A DNA stretch of 64,000 bases, from NCBI RefSeq assembly GCF_014650755.1, contig NZ_BMVO01000015.1, forward strand, positions 1-64,000, written 5' to 3'. This document shows, one piece after another, positions 33,725 to 42,190 of this stretch. The stretch comes from Streptomyces chryseus. Lineage in GTDB: Bacteria > Actinomycetota > Actinomycetes > Streptomycetales > Streptomycetaceae. The notes under the pieces were generated by a model. It was not told the DNA's origin, made no database searches, and was given only the letters and a program-made list of their open reading frames with translations. The translations under genes were made by a program, and so were the position numbers. The first letter of the stretch is position 1. Each line of letters starts with the position of its first letter.

Positions 33725-34957
33725 TCAGACCGGAAGCGTGACGCGCATCACAAGGCCGCCGCCCTCGCGGGGCTCCGCGATGATACGGCCTCCGTGAGCC
33801 CTCGCGACGCTGCGAGCGATGGAGAGGCCGAGACCGACGCCCTTGTCGCTGCCGGTGCGCTCGGTCCGCAGGCGCCTGAACGGCTCGAAGAGGTTGTCGA
33901 CCTCGTACGCGGGAACCACGGGACCCGTGTTCGAGACGACCAGGAGGGCCTGGCCGTGGCCGACCTCGGTGGTGACCTCGACCCAGCCGCCCTCCGGCAC
34001 GTTGTAGCGCACGGCATTCTGCACCAGGTTGAGCGCGATCCGCTCCAGCAGTACGCCGTTGCCCTGCACGACGGCGGGCGCCCGCTCGCCCCGTATCTCC
34101 ACACCCTTCGCCGCCGCCTCGCCGTGCGCCTGGTCGATGGCGCGCGAGGCGACCTCGGCCAGGTCCACGGGCTTGCGCTCGGTGATCTGGTTCTCGCTGC
34201 TGGCGAGGAGCAGCAGACCCTCCACGAGCTGCTCGCTGCGCTCGTTGGTGGCCAGCAGGGTCTTGCCCAGCTGCTGGAGCTCCGGGGGCGCCGCGGGGTC
34301 CGACAGGTGCACCTCCAGGAGCGTCCTGTTGATCGCCAGCGGCGTGCGCAGCTCGTGCGACGCGTTGCCCACGAACCGCTGCTGGGCGGTGAACGCCCGT
34401 TCCAGCCGGTCGAGCATCTCGTCGAAGGTGTCGGCGAGCTCCTTCAGCTCGTCGTCCGGCCCGTCCAGCTCGATCCGCCGGGTCAGGTCGGTGCCGGCCA
34501 CCCGGCGGGCCGTACGCGTGATCCTGCCGAGCGGCGACAGGACGCGTCCGGCCATCGCGTAACCGAAGGCGAAGGCGATGACGCTGAGGCCGAGCAGGGC
34601 AAGCAGCGAGCGGCTGAGCAGCTCGTCGAGCGCCTGCTGCCGCTGGTGGTTGACGCAGGCGTTCACGGCCGCGTTGAACTGGTCGGGCGTCGCGTTGCCG
34701 GGCAGATCGCACACCGTGCTCTTGACCTCGCCGCTCACGATCTTGAACGGCAGGTCGCTGCCGACCGCCAGAGCCTGGGCGGCGAGCAGGTAGATGATCG
34801 AGAGCAGCAGGATGCCCGCGATCAGGAACATCCCGCCGTACAGCAGGGTGAGCCGTATCCGGATGGTCGGGCGGAGCCAGGGGAACGAGGGTTCCTGCTC
34901 CCTCGGGTCCCAGGTGGGTTTCGGCGGCGCGAGAGGGGGCGCCGGGGTCGCGGCCAC
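33725..34957 (-). CDS. cutS: Sensor histidine kinase CutS
   Basis: A 410-residue membrane sensor kinase. Helix 1 is LTLLYGGMFLIAGILLLSIIYLL (about 34-57), followed by an extracytoplasmic loop with two Cys residues (STVCDLP, NACVN). Helix 2 (LLALLGLSVIAFAFGYAMA) precedes a HAMP domain (TRTARRVAGTDLTRRI). The phospho-acceptor His is in NASHELRTPLAIN; the ATPase boxes are NLVQNAVRYN and GVGLGLSIARS. It is paired with CutR five bases upstream. In S. lividans CutRS lowers actinorhodin production, which matters for a producer strain. The two loop Cys may sense extracellular redox state; this is inference. Confidence 0.88.
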   Translation of the reverse strand: MAATPAPPLAPPKPTWDPREQEPSFPWLRPTIRIRLTLLYGGMFLIAGILLLSIIYLLAAQALAVGSDLPFKIVSGEVKSTVCDLPGNATPDQFNAAVNACVNHQRQQALDELLSRSLLALLGLSVIAFAFGYAMAGRVLSPLGRITRTARRVAGTDLTRRIELDGPDDELKELADTFDEMLDRLERAFTAQQRFVGNASHELRTPLAINRTLLEVHLSDPAAPPELQQLGKTLLATNERSEQLVEGLLLLASSENQITERKPVDLAEVASRAIDQAHGEAAAKGVEIRGERAPAVVQGNGVLLERIALNLVQNAVRYNVPEGGWVEVTTEVGHGQALLVVSNTGPVVPAYEVDNLFEPFRRLRTERTGSDKGVGLGLSIARSVARAHGGRIIAEPREGGGLVMRVTLPV

Positions 34958-34962
34958 GCGCG

Positions 34963-35616
34963 TCAGATCCGGTAGCCGGAACCGGGCACGGTGACGATCA
35001 CCGGCGGCTCCCCGAGCTTGCGGCGCAGCGTCATGACGGTGACGCGGACGACGTTGGTGAACGGGTCGGTGTTCTCGTCCCAGGCCTTCTCCAGCAGCTG
35101 CTCGGCCGACACGACGGCGCCCTCGCTGCGCATCAGCACCTCAAGCACCGCGAACTCCTTCGGCGCCAGCTGGATCTCCTGGCCGTCGCGGAAGACCTCG
35201 CGGCGGTTCGGGTCGAGCTTGATGCCGGCGCGCTCCAGGACGGGCGGCAGCGCGACGGTCGTACGGCGCCCGAGGGCCCGTACCCGCGCGGTCAGCTCGC
35301 TGAAGGCGAAGGGCTTCGGCAGGTAGTCGTCGGCGCCGATCTCCAGGCCCTCCACGCGGTCGCTGACGTCACCGGAGGCGGTGAGCATCAGGACGCGGGT
35401 GGGCATGCCCAGCTCGACGATCTTCCGGCAGACGTCGTCTCCGTGAACCAGCGGGAGGTCCCGGTCCAGCACGACGACGTCGTAGTCGTTCACCCCGATG
35501 CGTTCCAGGGCGGCCGCTCCGTCGTACACGACGTCGACGGCCATGGCCTCCCGGCGCAGTCCGGTGGCCACCGCATCGGCGAGCAGCTGCTCGTCCTCGA
35601 CGACGAGTACGCGCAC
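34963..35616 (-). CDS. cutR: Response regulator CutR
   Basis: A 217-residue OmpR-family regulator, the published length of CutR. The receiver domain has VVEDE, the phospho-acceptor in VVLDRDLPLVHG near residue 50 and Lys in YLPKPF. The DNA-binding domain carries LAPKEFAVLEVLM and VVRVTVMTLRRKLG. GTG at 35616 is preceded by GGAAGG at the right distance; an upstream extension to 35889 reads as non-coding. It controls genes in response to CutS and is known to repress antibiotic synthesis in S. lividans. Confidence 0.88.
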   Translation of the reverse strand: MRVLVVEDEQLLADAVATGLRREAMAVDVVYDGAAALERIGVNDYDVVVLDRDLPLVHGDDVCRKIVELGMPTRVLMLTASGDVSDRVEGLEIGADDYLPKPFAFSELTARVRALGRRTTVALPPVLERAGIKLDPNRREVFRDGQEIQLAPKEFAVLEVLMRSEGAVVSAEQLLEKAWDENTDPFTNVVRVTVMTLRRKLGEPPVIVTVPGSGYRI

Positions 35617-35915
35617 GTCGTAATTCCTTCCGCTGACTGCCCATGCGGGCAGGTGTGTCCAGTCGCTGTGTGCTGCCATCCTGCCCCTTTCGGCCATAAA
35701 CCGGCGGTAAGGCGGTAGGGCCGGAAAGAGCAGAAGGACAGCCGTGAGGGGGATTTCCATGATTCCCGGGCGAGTTGAGGTTTTCCTGAGGCGGGCTGTG
35801 GGGAGGACGACTGCACACCCCGCGATCACGCCCTGTATTCGGCACGCCACGTGATCGACCACCCCACCCCCGGCACACCCCCGTGCCACCGACCCATGAC
35901 GAGGGGGCGCAACCC
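35617..35915. promoter_or_regulatory. Divergent promoter region of cutR and a small gene
   Basis: A 299-bp intergenic region between the cutRS operon (leftward) and a 57-codon gene (rightward). It is less GC-rich than the genes. I see no strong dyad or repeat in it. Confidence 0.45.
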
Positions 35916-36089
35916 ATGGACGCTTTCACCGCAGGCCTGCTGCAGCGCATAAAGGCCACGGAATCCGACCTCACGATGGCTCGCGAAACGGGCGACGACT
36001 TCCTGGCGGAGGTGGAGCAGGCGGAGCTGGAGGACCTGCACCGTCTCGCCGCGGAGCACGGCGTGCAGGTGACCGCCGCGAGCGTGTGA
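35916..36089 (+). CDS. Small conserved-type acidic protein, 57 residues
   Basis: A 57-residue acidic helical protein (MDAFTAGLLQRIKATE at the start, then FLAEVEQAELEDLHRLAAEHG). Its codon use is typical of Streptomyces genes, GAGGGGG gives a ribosome site before ATG 35916, and a terminator follows 50 bp after the stop, so it looks real. I recall similar short proteins beside cutR in other Streptomyces. Function unknown. Confidence 0.75.
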   Translation: MDAFTAGLLQRIKATESDLTMARETGDDFLAEVEQAELEDLHRLAAEHGVQVTAASV

Positions 36090-36138
36090 CCTGCCCCGTC
36101 GACCGTACGGAGCACGTAGAGCACCCTGAGCACGCACG

Positions 36139-36172
36139 AGGGCCCCGATGCCGTGGAAGGCGCCGGGGCCCT
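36139..36172. terminator. Terminator hairpin between convergent genes
   Basis: AGGGCCCCG at 36139-36147 pairs with CGGGGCCCT at 36164-36172, followed by a short T-rich run. It lies between the small gene and the convergent inositol monophosphatase gene. Confidence 0.75.
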
Positions 36173-36237
36173 TGTCGTGCCGCCGGCGGGTCCCACCGGC
36201 CGTCCTGGCCGGCCAGTGAGCCCGTCGGCCCGACGGC

Positions 36238-37038
36238 CTAGTCGTGCCAGGCGCCGAACTCCTCCAGGAGGGCCTGGAGCGGGTCGAAGACCCCGGGTGA
36301 CGCCGCGATCGTCAGTTCGCCCGACAGCCGCTCACCGGGCCGCCCGCCGGTCACCGCGCCCGCTTCCCGGGCGATCAGGCCGCCCGCGGCGTAGTCCCAC
36401 GGGCTGAGCCCCCGCTCGTAGTACCCGTCCAGCCGCCCGGCGGCCACGTCGCACAGGTCGATCGCCGCCGACCCGCCGCGCCGGATGTCCCGCAGCCTCG
36501 GGATCAGCCGCTGCGCCACGTCCGCCTGGTGGCCGCGCACCGCCGCGACGTAGTTGAAGCCGGTGGAGACCAGCGCCTGGTCGAGCGGCGGCGCGGGCCG
36601 CACCCGCAGCGCCGTACCGCCGCAGTACGCGCCGCCGCCCCGCACCGCCTGGTACGTCTCCCCGCGCATCGGCGCCGCGACGACCCCCACCAGGGTCTCG
36701 CCGTCCCGCTCGGCCGCGACGGACACCGCCCAAGTGGGCAGCCCGTAGAGGTAGTTCACCGTGCCGTCGAGCGGGTCGATCACCCACCGGACGCCGGTCG
36801 TGCCCGTGCTGCTGGCGCCCTCCTCGCCCAGGACCCCGTCGTCGGGGCGGTGTTCGGCGAGGAAGCCGGTGATCAGCTGCTCGGCGGCGATGTCCATCTC
36901 GGTGACCACGTCGATGGGGCTGGACTTGGTGGCGGCCACGCCGAGATCGGCCGGCCGCCCGTCCCGCAGCAGCGCTCCGGCCCGCCGCGCCGCCTCCAGG
37001 GCGACTTCGAGCAGCTCGGTCGAGAGGGGATCGGTCAC
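36238..37038 (-). CDS. Inositol monophosphatase family protein
   Basis: A 266-residue magnesium-dependent phosphatase. The metal-binding motifs are GEEG (residues 73-76), DPLDGTVNY (near residue 89) and SPWDYAAGGLIAREAG (near residue 213). Members hydrolyse inositol phosphates or related sugar phosphates such as fructose-1,6-bisphosphate; the exact substrate cannot be read. It lies 30 bp after the ferrochelatase gene and may be cotranscribed with it. Confidence 0.92.
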   Translation of the reverse strand: MTDPLSTELLEVALEAARRAGALLRDGRPADLGVAATKSSPIDVVTEMDIAAEQLITGFLAEHRPDDGVLGEEGASSTGTTGVRWVIDPLDGTVNYLYGLPTWAVSVAAERDGETLVGVVAAPMRGETYQAVRGGGAYCGGTALRVRPAPPLDQALVSTGFNYVAAVRGHQADVAQRLIPRLRDIRRGGSAAIDLCDVAAGRLDGYYERGLSPWDYAAGGLIAREAGAVTGGRPGERLSGELTIAASPGVFDPLQALLEEFGAWHD

Positions 37039-37068
37039 GGGCTCTCCCTGGATCAGGCGTACGGAGGA

Positions 37069-38199
37069 TCAGGCGTACGGGCTGTCGGCGCCCGCCGCCG
37101 CGGGCTTGGGGGACCGGGCCGGGCAGCACCCGACCGGGCACAGGTCGTGGCTCGGGCCCAGCGCCCCCAGCGCGCACCGCTCCACGACGAACCCGCGCTC
37201 GGTGGCGGCCCGCTCCAGCAGCAGCCCGCGCACGGCGGCGGCGAAGCGCGGGTCGGCGCCGACGGTCGCTGACCTCCGCACCGGCAGACCGAGTTCGGCG
37301 GCCCTGGCGGTGGCCTCGGTGTCCAGGTCGTACAGGACCTCCATGTGGTCCGACACGAAGCCGATCGGAACCATCACCACGGCCGGCACGCCCGCCGCGT
37401 GCCGCTCCTCCAGGTGGTCGCAGATGTCCGGTTCCAGCCAGGGGGTGTGCGGGGCTCCGCTGCGCGACTGGTAGACGAGCTGCCAGGGGTGCGCGACGCC
37501 GGTCTCCTCCCGTACCGCCTCGGCGATCAGCCGGGCGACGTCCAGGTGCTCGGCGACGTACGCGCCGCCGTCGCCGTGCTCCCCCGCCGGCCCGGACGTG
37601 TCCGCCGACGCCGTGGGGATCGAGTGCGTCGTGAAGGCGAGGTGCGCCCCCGCCCGTACGCTCTCGTCCAGCTCGGCCAGGGACTTGAGGACCCCGTCGA
37701 CCATCGGGCGTACGAAACCCGGGTGGTTGAAGTAGTGCCGCAGTTTGTCGACGCGCGGCGGCGCGGTCCCCTCGGCCTCCAGGGTCGCGAGCGCCTCGGC
37801 GAGGTTCTCGCGGTACTGGCGGCAGCCGGAGTACGAGGCGTACGCGCTCGTGGCGAGCACGGCGACGCGGCGGCGGCCGTCCGCGGCCATCTCGCGCAGG
37901 GTGTCGACCAGGTAGGGCGCCCAGTTGCGGTTGCCCCAGTAGACCGGCAGGCCGTCCAGACCGTGCTCCGCGAAGTCCTCGCGCAGGGCGTCGAGGAGCG
38001 CGCGGTTCTGCTCGTTGATCGGGCTGACTCCGCCGAAGAGGAAGTAGTGCTGCCCCACCTCCTTGAGCCGCTCCTTGGGGATGCCGCGGCCACGGGTGAC
38101 GTTCTCCAGGAACGGGACCACGTCGTCCGGGCCTTCGGGGCCGCCGAAGGAGAGAAGCAGCAGGGCGTCGTAAGGGGCTGGATCGCGCTGATCGGGCAT
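37069..38199 (-). CDS. Ferrochelatase (coproporphyrin III type)
   Basis: A 376-residue ferrochelatase that inserts iron into the porphyrin ring. The N terminus has LLLLSFGGPEGPDDVVPFLENVTRGRG, and FTTHSIP near residue 195 holds the catalytic His region; a conserved acidic site follows. Actinobacterial members (CpfC) use coproporphyrin III in the coproporphyrin-dependent heme path, so this is likely not protoporphyrin ferrochelatase. Cys residues near the end (CPVGCCPA) may bind a [2Fe-2S] cluster. ATG at 38199 is chosen because the next 28 codons upstream look unrelated. Heme is needed in quantity for the three P450s of this strain. Confidence 0.93.
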   Translation of the reverse strand: MPDQRDPAPYDALLLLSFGGPEGPDDVVPFLENVTRGRGIPKERLKEVGQHYFLFGGVSPINEQNRALLDALREDFAEHGLDGLPVYWGNRNWAPYLVDTLREMAADGRRRVAVLATSAYASYSGCRQYRENLAEALATLEAEGTAPPRVDKLRHYFNHPGFVRPMVDGVLKSLAELDESVRAGAHLAFTTHSIPTASADTSGPAGEHGDGGAYVAEHLDVARLIAEAVREETGVAHPWQLVYQSRSGAPHTPWLEPDICDHLEERHAAGVPAVVMVPIGFVSDHMEVLYDLDTEATARAAELGLPVRRSATVGADPRFAAAVRGLLLERAATERGFVVERCALGALGPSHDLCPVGCCPARSPKPAAAGADSPYA

Positions 38200-38307
38200 G
38201 GGAACGATCCTGCCACCCGTGCGCGGCGCCGGTGAAACCGCCGTGCGGCAAGCCGCGCGGCGACCGTAAGATGCAAGCTCCACCTATACGCCTTACCGGA
38301 GCGCACC

Positions 38308-39564
38308 TTGCCCAGTCCGTACCGCGCGATCTTCGCCACCCCCGGCACCAAGGCGTTCTCCGTCGCCGGATTCTTCGGCCGGATACCGATCTCCATGATG
38401 GGCATCGGCATCGTCACCATGATCTCCGAGCTCACCGGCCGGTACGGGCTCGCGGGCGCGCTCTCCGCCACCCTCGCGACGGCGGCCGCCGTGATGGGCC
38501 CCCAGATATCGCGATACGTCGACCGGTACGGGCAGCGCCGTGTCCTGCGCCCCGCCACCCTGGTCGCGGTCGGGGCGGTCGCGGGGCTGCTGATCTGTGC
38601 CCAGCAGGGCGCCCCCGAGTGGACGCTGTTCGTGTTCGCGGCGGGCGCCGGCTGCGTACCGAGCGTCGGCTCGATGGTCAGGGCGCGCTGGGCCGAGATC
38701 TACCGGGGCTCACCGCGCGAGCTGCACACGGCGTACTCCTGGGAGTCGATCGCCGACGAGGTCTGCTTCATCTTCGGCCCGATCATCTCCATCGGGCTCT
38801 CGACCGCCTGGTTCCCGGAGGCGGGCCCGCTGCTCGCGGCCGTCTTCCTGGTCGTCGGGGTCTTCTGGCTGACCGCCCAGCGCGCCACCGAGCCCGTTCC
38901 GCACCCGCGCGACGAGCACACCGGCGGCTCCGCGCTGCGCTCCCCCGGCCTCCAGGTACTGGTGGCCACCTTCGTCGCCGTCGGCGCGATCTTCGGGTCG
39001 ATCGACGTGGTGACGGTGGCGTTCGCGGAGGAGCAGGGCCACAAGGCGGCGGCCAGTCTTGTCCTCGCCGTGTACGCGCTCGGGTCCTGCCTCGCGGGAG
39101 CGGTCTTCGGACTGCTGCATCTCAAGGGCCAGGCTTCCACCAGGTGGCTGGTGGGCGTCTGCGCGATGGCCGTGAGTATGATCCCCCTCCTACTGGCCGG
39201 GAACCTGCCGTTGCTGGCCGTGGCGCTCTTTGTCGCGGGCCTGTCCATCGCACCGACGATGGTGACCACCATGGCCCTGATCGAGCAGCACGTACCGCGC
39301 ACCAAACTGACCGAGGGCATGACCTGGACAGGGACCGGGCTCGCCGTCGGAGTCGCTCTCGGTTCCTCGGCCGCAGGCTGGGTGGTCGACGCGGCGGGGG
39401 CGGACGCGGGGTACGCGGTGCCCGTCGCGTCGGGAGTTCTCGCGGCCCTGGTGGCGTTCCTGGGGTATCGCCGGCTTCGCACGCCGGCACCGACGCGGGG
39501 AGGGCACGGGACTGATGGCCGGCACATCGAGGACGGCGTCCAGGACAGCGAGCACGTGGCGTAA
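38308..39564 (+). CDS. MFS transporter
   Basis: A 418-residue major facilitator superfamily protein with 10-12 hydrophobic segments (for example IVTMISELTGRYGLAGALSATLATAAAVMG, LLAAVFLVVGVFWL, LLAVALFVAGLSIAPTMVTT). The loop between helices 2 and 3 reads RYVDRYGQRRVLRP, the usual MFS motif A form. The substrate is unknown; efflux is likely. The start is probably TTG at 38308 (PSPYRAIFATPGTKAFS), with GGAG about eight bases upstream. Its 3' end overlaps the lactone oxidase gene by 50 bases in another frame. Confidence 0.85.
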   Translation: MPSPYRAIFATPGTKAFSVAGFFGRIPISMMGIGIVTMISELTGRYGLAGALSATLATAAAVMGPQISRYVDRYGQRRVLRPATLVAVGAVAGLLICAQQGAPEWTLFVFAAGAGCVPSVGSMVRARWAEIYRGSPRELHTAYSWESIADEVCFIFGPIISIGLSTAWFPEAGPLLAAVFLVVGVFWLTAQRATEPVPHPRDEHTGGSALRSPGLQVLVATFVAVGAIFGSIDVVTVAFAEEQGHKAAASLVLAVYALGSCLAGAVFGLLHLKGQASTRWLVGVCAMAVSMIPLLLAGNLPLLAVALFVAGLSIAPTMVTTMALIEQHVPRTKLTEGMTWTGTGLAVGVALGSSAAGWVVDAAGADAGYAVPVASGVLAALVAFLGYRRLRTPAPTRGGHGTDGRHIEDGVQDSEHVA

Positions 39565-40843
39565 CTGGGCGGGGAACATCACCGCCCGGCCGGTCCGGGA
39601 GGTGACCCCCGCTTCGGCCGAGGAGCTCGCCGACGCCGTGCGCGCGGCGGCGGCGGACGGGCTGAAGGTGAAGCCGGTCGGCACGGGCCACTCCTTCACG
39701 GCGGCCGCCGTGACCGACGGCGTGCTGATCCGCCCCGACCTGCTGACCGGCATCCGCGCGATCGACCGCGAGGCCGGGACCGTGACCGTGGAGGCCGGTA
39801 CTCCGCTCAAGCGCCTGAACGTGGCGCTCGCCAGGGAGGGCCTGTCGCTCACCAACATGGGCGACATCATGGAGCAGACGGTGGCCGGCGCGACCAGCAC
39901 CGGCACGCACGGCACGGGCCGCGACTCGGCCGCGACGGCCGCGCAGATCCGCGCGATGGAACTGGTACTGGCGGACGGGTCGCTGCTCAGCTGTTCCGAG
40001 AAGGAGAACGCGGAGGTCTTCGCGGCGGCCAGGGTGGGGCTCGGTGCGCTGGGCGTCGTCACGGCGATCACCTTCGCCGTCGAGCCGGTCTTCCTGCTGA
40101 CGGCGCGCGAGGAGCCGATGCCGTTCGACCGGGTCACGGCCGACTTCGAGGAGCTGTACGCCGAGAACGAGCACTTCGAGTTCTACTGGTTCCCCCACAC
40201 GGGCAACTGCAACACCAAGCGCAACAACCGCAGCGCGGGCCCCGCCGCCCCGCCCGGCCGGGTCAGCGCCTGGGTCGAGGACGAGCTGCTCTCGAACGGC
40301 GTCTTCCAGGTGGCCTGTTCGGTGGGCCGCGCGTTTCCCGCGGCGGTCCCCGCGATCGCCCAGGTCTCCAGCCGGGCGCTGTCGGCCCGTACGTACACGG
40401 ACATCCCTTACAAGGTCTTCACAAGCCCGCGCCGGGTGCGCTTCATGGAGATGGAGTACGCCGTTCCGCGCGAGGCGGCGGTGGCGGCGCTGCGCGAGGT
40501 GAAGGCGCTGATCGAACGCTCGCCGCTGCGGGTCGGCTTCCCGGTGGAGGTCCGCACGGCGCCGGCGGACGACATCGCGCTCTCCACGGCGTCGGGGAGG
40601 GACACGGCGTACATCGCGGTGCACCTGTACCGGGGGACGCCGTACCAGGCGTACTTCACGGCCGTGGAGCGGATCATGACCGCGCACGGCGGGCGTCCCC
40701 ACTGGGGCAAGGTGCACACGCGCGACGCGGAGTACCTGGCCGGGGTGTACCCGCGCTTCGCCGAGTTCACGGCGCTGCGCGACCGCCTGGACCCCGAGCG
40801 CCGCTTCGCCAACGACTACCTGCGCCGCGTCCTGGGCGAGTAG
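39515..40843 (+). CDS. D-arabinono-1,4-lactone oxidase family FAD protein
   Basis: A 442-residue flavin oxidoreductase. The FAD-binding PCMH domain covers residues 20-195 with PVGTGHSFTAAA (the His is the usual covalent flavin site) and GATSTGTHGTG. The C-terminal ALO domain has FYWFPHTGNCNTKRNN, RTAPADDIALS and HWGKVH. Family members oxidise sugar lactones or alditols at C-1 with oxygen. The substrate here is open: D-arabinono-lactone, L-gulono-lactone or an alditol. The first 50 bases overlap the MFS gene; a later start is possible but ATG 39515 keeps the family start TWRNWAGN. Confidence 0.88.
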   Translation: MAGTSRTASRTASTWRNWAGNITARPVREVTPASAEELADAVRAAAADGLKVKPVGTGHSFTAAAVTDGVLIRPDLLTGIRAIDREAGTVTVEAGTPLKRLNVALAREGLSLTNMGDIMEQTVAGATSTGTHGTGRDSAATAAQIRAMELVLADGSLLSCSEKENAEVFAAARVGLGALGVVTAITFAVEPVFLLTAREEPMPFDRVTADFEELYAENEHFEFYWFPHTGNCNTKRNNRSAGPAAPPGRVSAWVEDELLSNGVFQVACSVGRAFPAAVPAIAQVSSRALSARTYTDIPYKVFTSPRRVRFMEMEYAVPREAAVAALREVKALIERSPLRVGFPVEVRTAPADDIALSTASGRDTAYIAVHLYRGTPYQAYFTAVERIMTAHGGRPHWGKVHTRDAEYLAGVYPRFAEFTALRDRLDPERRFANDYLRRVLGE

Positions 40844-40860
40844 GTCCCGCCGCCCGCCTC

Positions 40861-41781
40861 CTACGGCGCGGGGGTGGTGTCCGGGGCGGTGGTGGCCGGC
40901 GGTGCGTCGTCGGGACCGCCCGTTTCCGGCGCCTGTCCGGAATCGCCCGCGGCGGCGCCGCCGCCGGCGGACGGCGTCGGGGTGGGGGCGGGAGTCGCCG
41001 GCCCGGTCGTCCCGCCGGTCGTCTCCGCGTCGTCCGGCGTCTTCGGCGGCGTCCGGCCCGGGGCGGGCGTGGTGCCGGCTTCCCCGGCGCCCCTCCCGGG
41101 GCCGGGGCTCCGGCCGTCGGGCGTCGTCGTCCCGGCGCCGGGCGACGACGAGCCGCTGTCCGGGGTCCGCGGGTCCGGCGCCCGCGAGGGCGGGGTCTTC
41201 TCCCGGTGCTGGTCGCCGCCGCGCAGGACGTTGCCGACCGTGCTGCCCCTGCCGCCGCTGAGGTCGCCGCCCGAGAGCAGCTCGTACGCCGTGATGCCTG
41301 CCATCGCCACGACGAAGACGACGAGGGCCGCGAGAAGGGACCGCTTCCAGCCCCGGACGCGGGTCCCGTGCGTGGTGGCCTCGTTGAACCGCCCGTCCGG
41401 CAGGTCCGCCGGCAGCGCGACGGTACGCAGCACCCTGGTCCGCGGCACGTCCTCGGCGGCCGTTACCCGCGCCGGCCCCTGACGGGCCTTCGGCTTCGCG
41501 TGGACCGTGACCTCGCGGATCTGCTCCCCGGTGCGCCGGAACAGGTGCTGGAAGATCGTGCCGCCACTGGTCGCGACGACGCTGACGACTCCCGCGCCGA
41601 TGATCGTCCCGTACACACCGAGCTGGGACGCCAGCACCGCCGCCACGACCGCGGCCACCGCGCTGCCCGCCACCTGAGCCACGCTCAGGTCGAGTCGCGG
41701 ATTCCTCGGCTCCTCCCTGTCGGCGTCGGGCTTCCCGTCCGTACTCAGCCTCTGAATACCCATCTCACCCATCTGGCCCAT
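40861..41781 (-). CDS. Membrane protein with Pro/Thr/Gly-rich C-terminal tail
   Basis: About 306 residues from ATG 41781. Residues 35-75 hold two hydrophobic stretches (SAVAAVVAAVLASQLGVYG and IIGAGVVSVVATSGG), and a third (LLAALVVFVVAMAGITAY) lies near residue 160. The last 120 residues are a low-complexity Pro/Thr/Ser/Gly tail ending in TTPAP, probably extracytoplasmic. The start is uncertain because ATG occurs three times in MGQMGEMG and a GTG lies just before. I do not recognise a domain. It is convergent with the lactone oxidase and divergent from sepH. Confidence 0.72.
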   Translation of the reverse strand: MGQMGEMGIQRLSTDGKPDADREEPRNPRLDLSVAQVAGSAVAAVVAAVLASQLGVYGTIIGAGVVSVVATSGGTIFQHLFRRTGEQIREVTVHAKPKARQGPARVTAAEDVPRTRVLRTVALPADLPDGRFNEATTHGTRVRGWKRSLLAALVVFVVAMAGITAYELLSGGDLSGGRGSTVGNVLRGGDQHREKTPPSRAPDPRTPDSGSSSPGAGTTTPDGRSPGPGRGAGEAGTTPAPGRTPPKTPDDAETTGGTTGPATPAPTPTPSAGGGAAAGDSGQAPETGGPDDAPPATTAPDTTPAP

Positions 41782-42190
41782 CTGTTCCACCCCGCAACAG
41801 GTAGGGACATTTGGGCGAAGTGGATAGTTCCGTTTCCGGCGATTCTGTGAAGCAGGCCACTTGAGAGGGGCTGTGGAGGCAAGGGAGCGAGTCCAACTCC
41901 CGTACCCCACGAGAACTTCGGTGGCGCGCCGGTCCACCCCCATGGCCCGAATGGAGTACTGTGGCGAGCCCTGGGTCCGGCCTCCATCGCGGGCGCCCGC
42001 TGCTCACAGTGACGAAGGGGTCACTATGAGTGGCGAAACGGTAACCGTGCCATAACGGCGATCCCGGGCTGATGCCCGACACGCCGGGCAACGGGGCAAG
42101 GTTGTGGCAGGCTGCACCCGGGCAGGCCACACTCGACTAGCGGAAGCAGCGACGCACGTGACGTCGGCAGGCACCACCCGGGAGGTTCCC
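41782..42190. promoter_or_regulatory. Divergent promoter region upstream of sepH
   Basis: A 409-bp region between the tail-rich membrane protein (leftward) and sepH (rightward), with lower GC than the genes. Several short frames cross it on both strands, but none has Streptomyces-type codon use or a recognisable product. GGAGG at 42181-42185 is the sepH ribosome site. I found no clear dyad. Confidence 0.5.
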
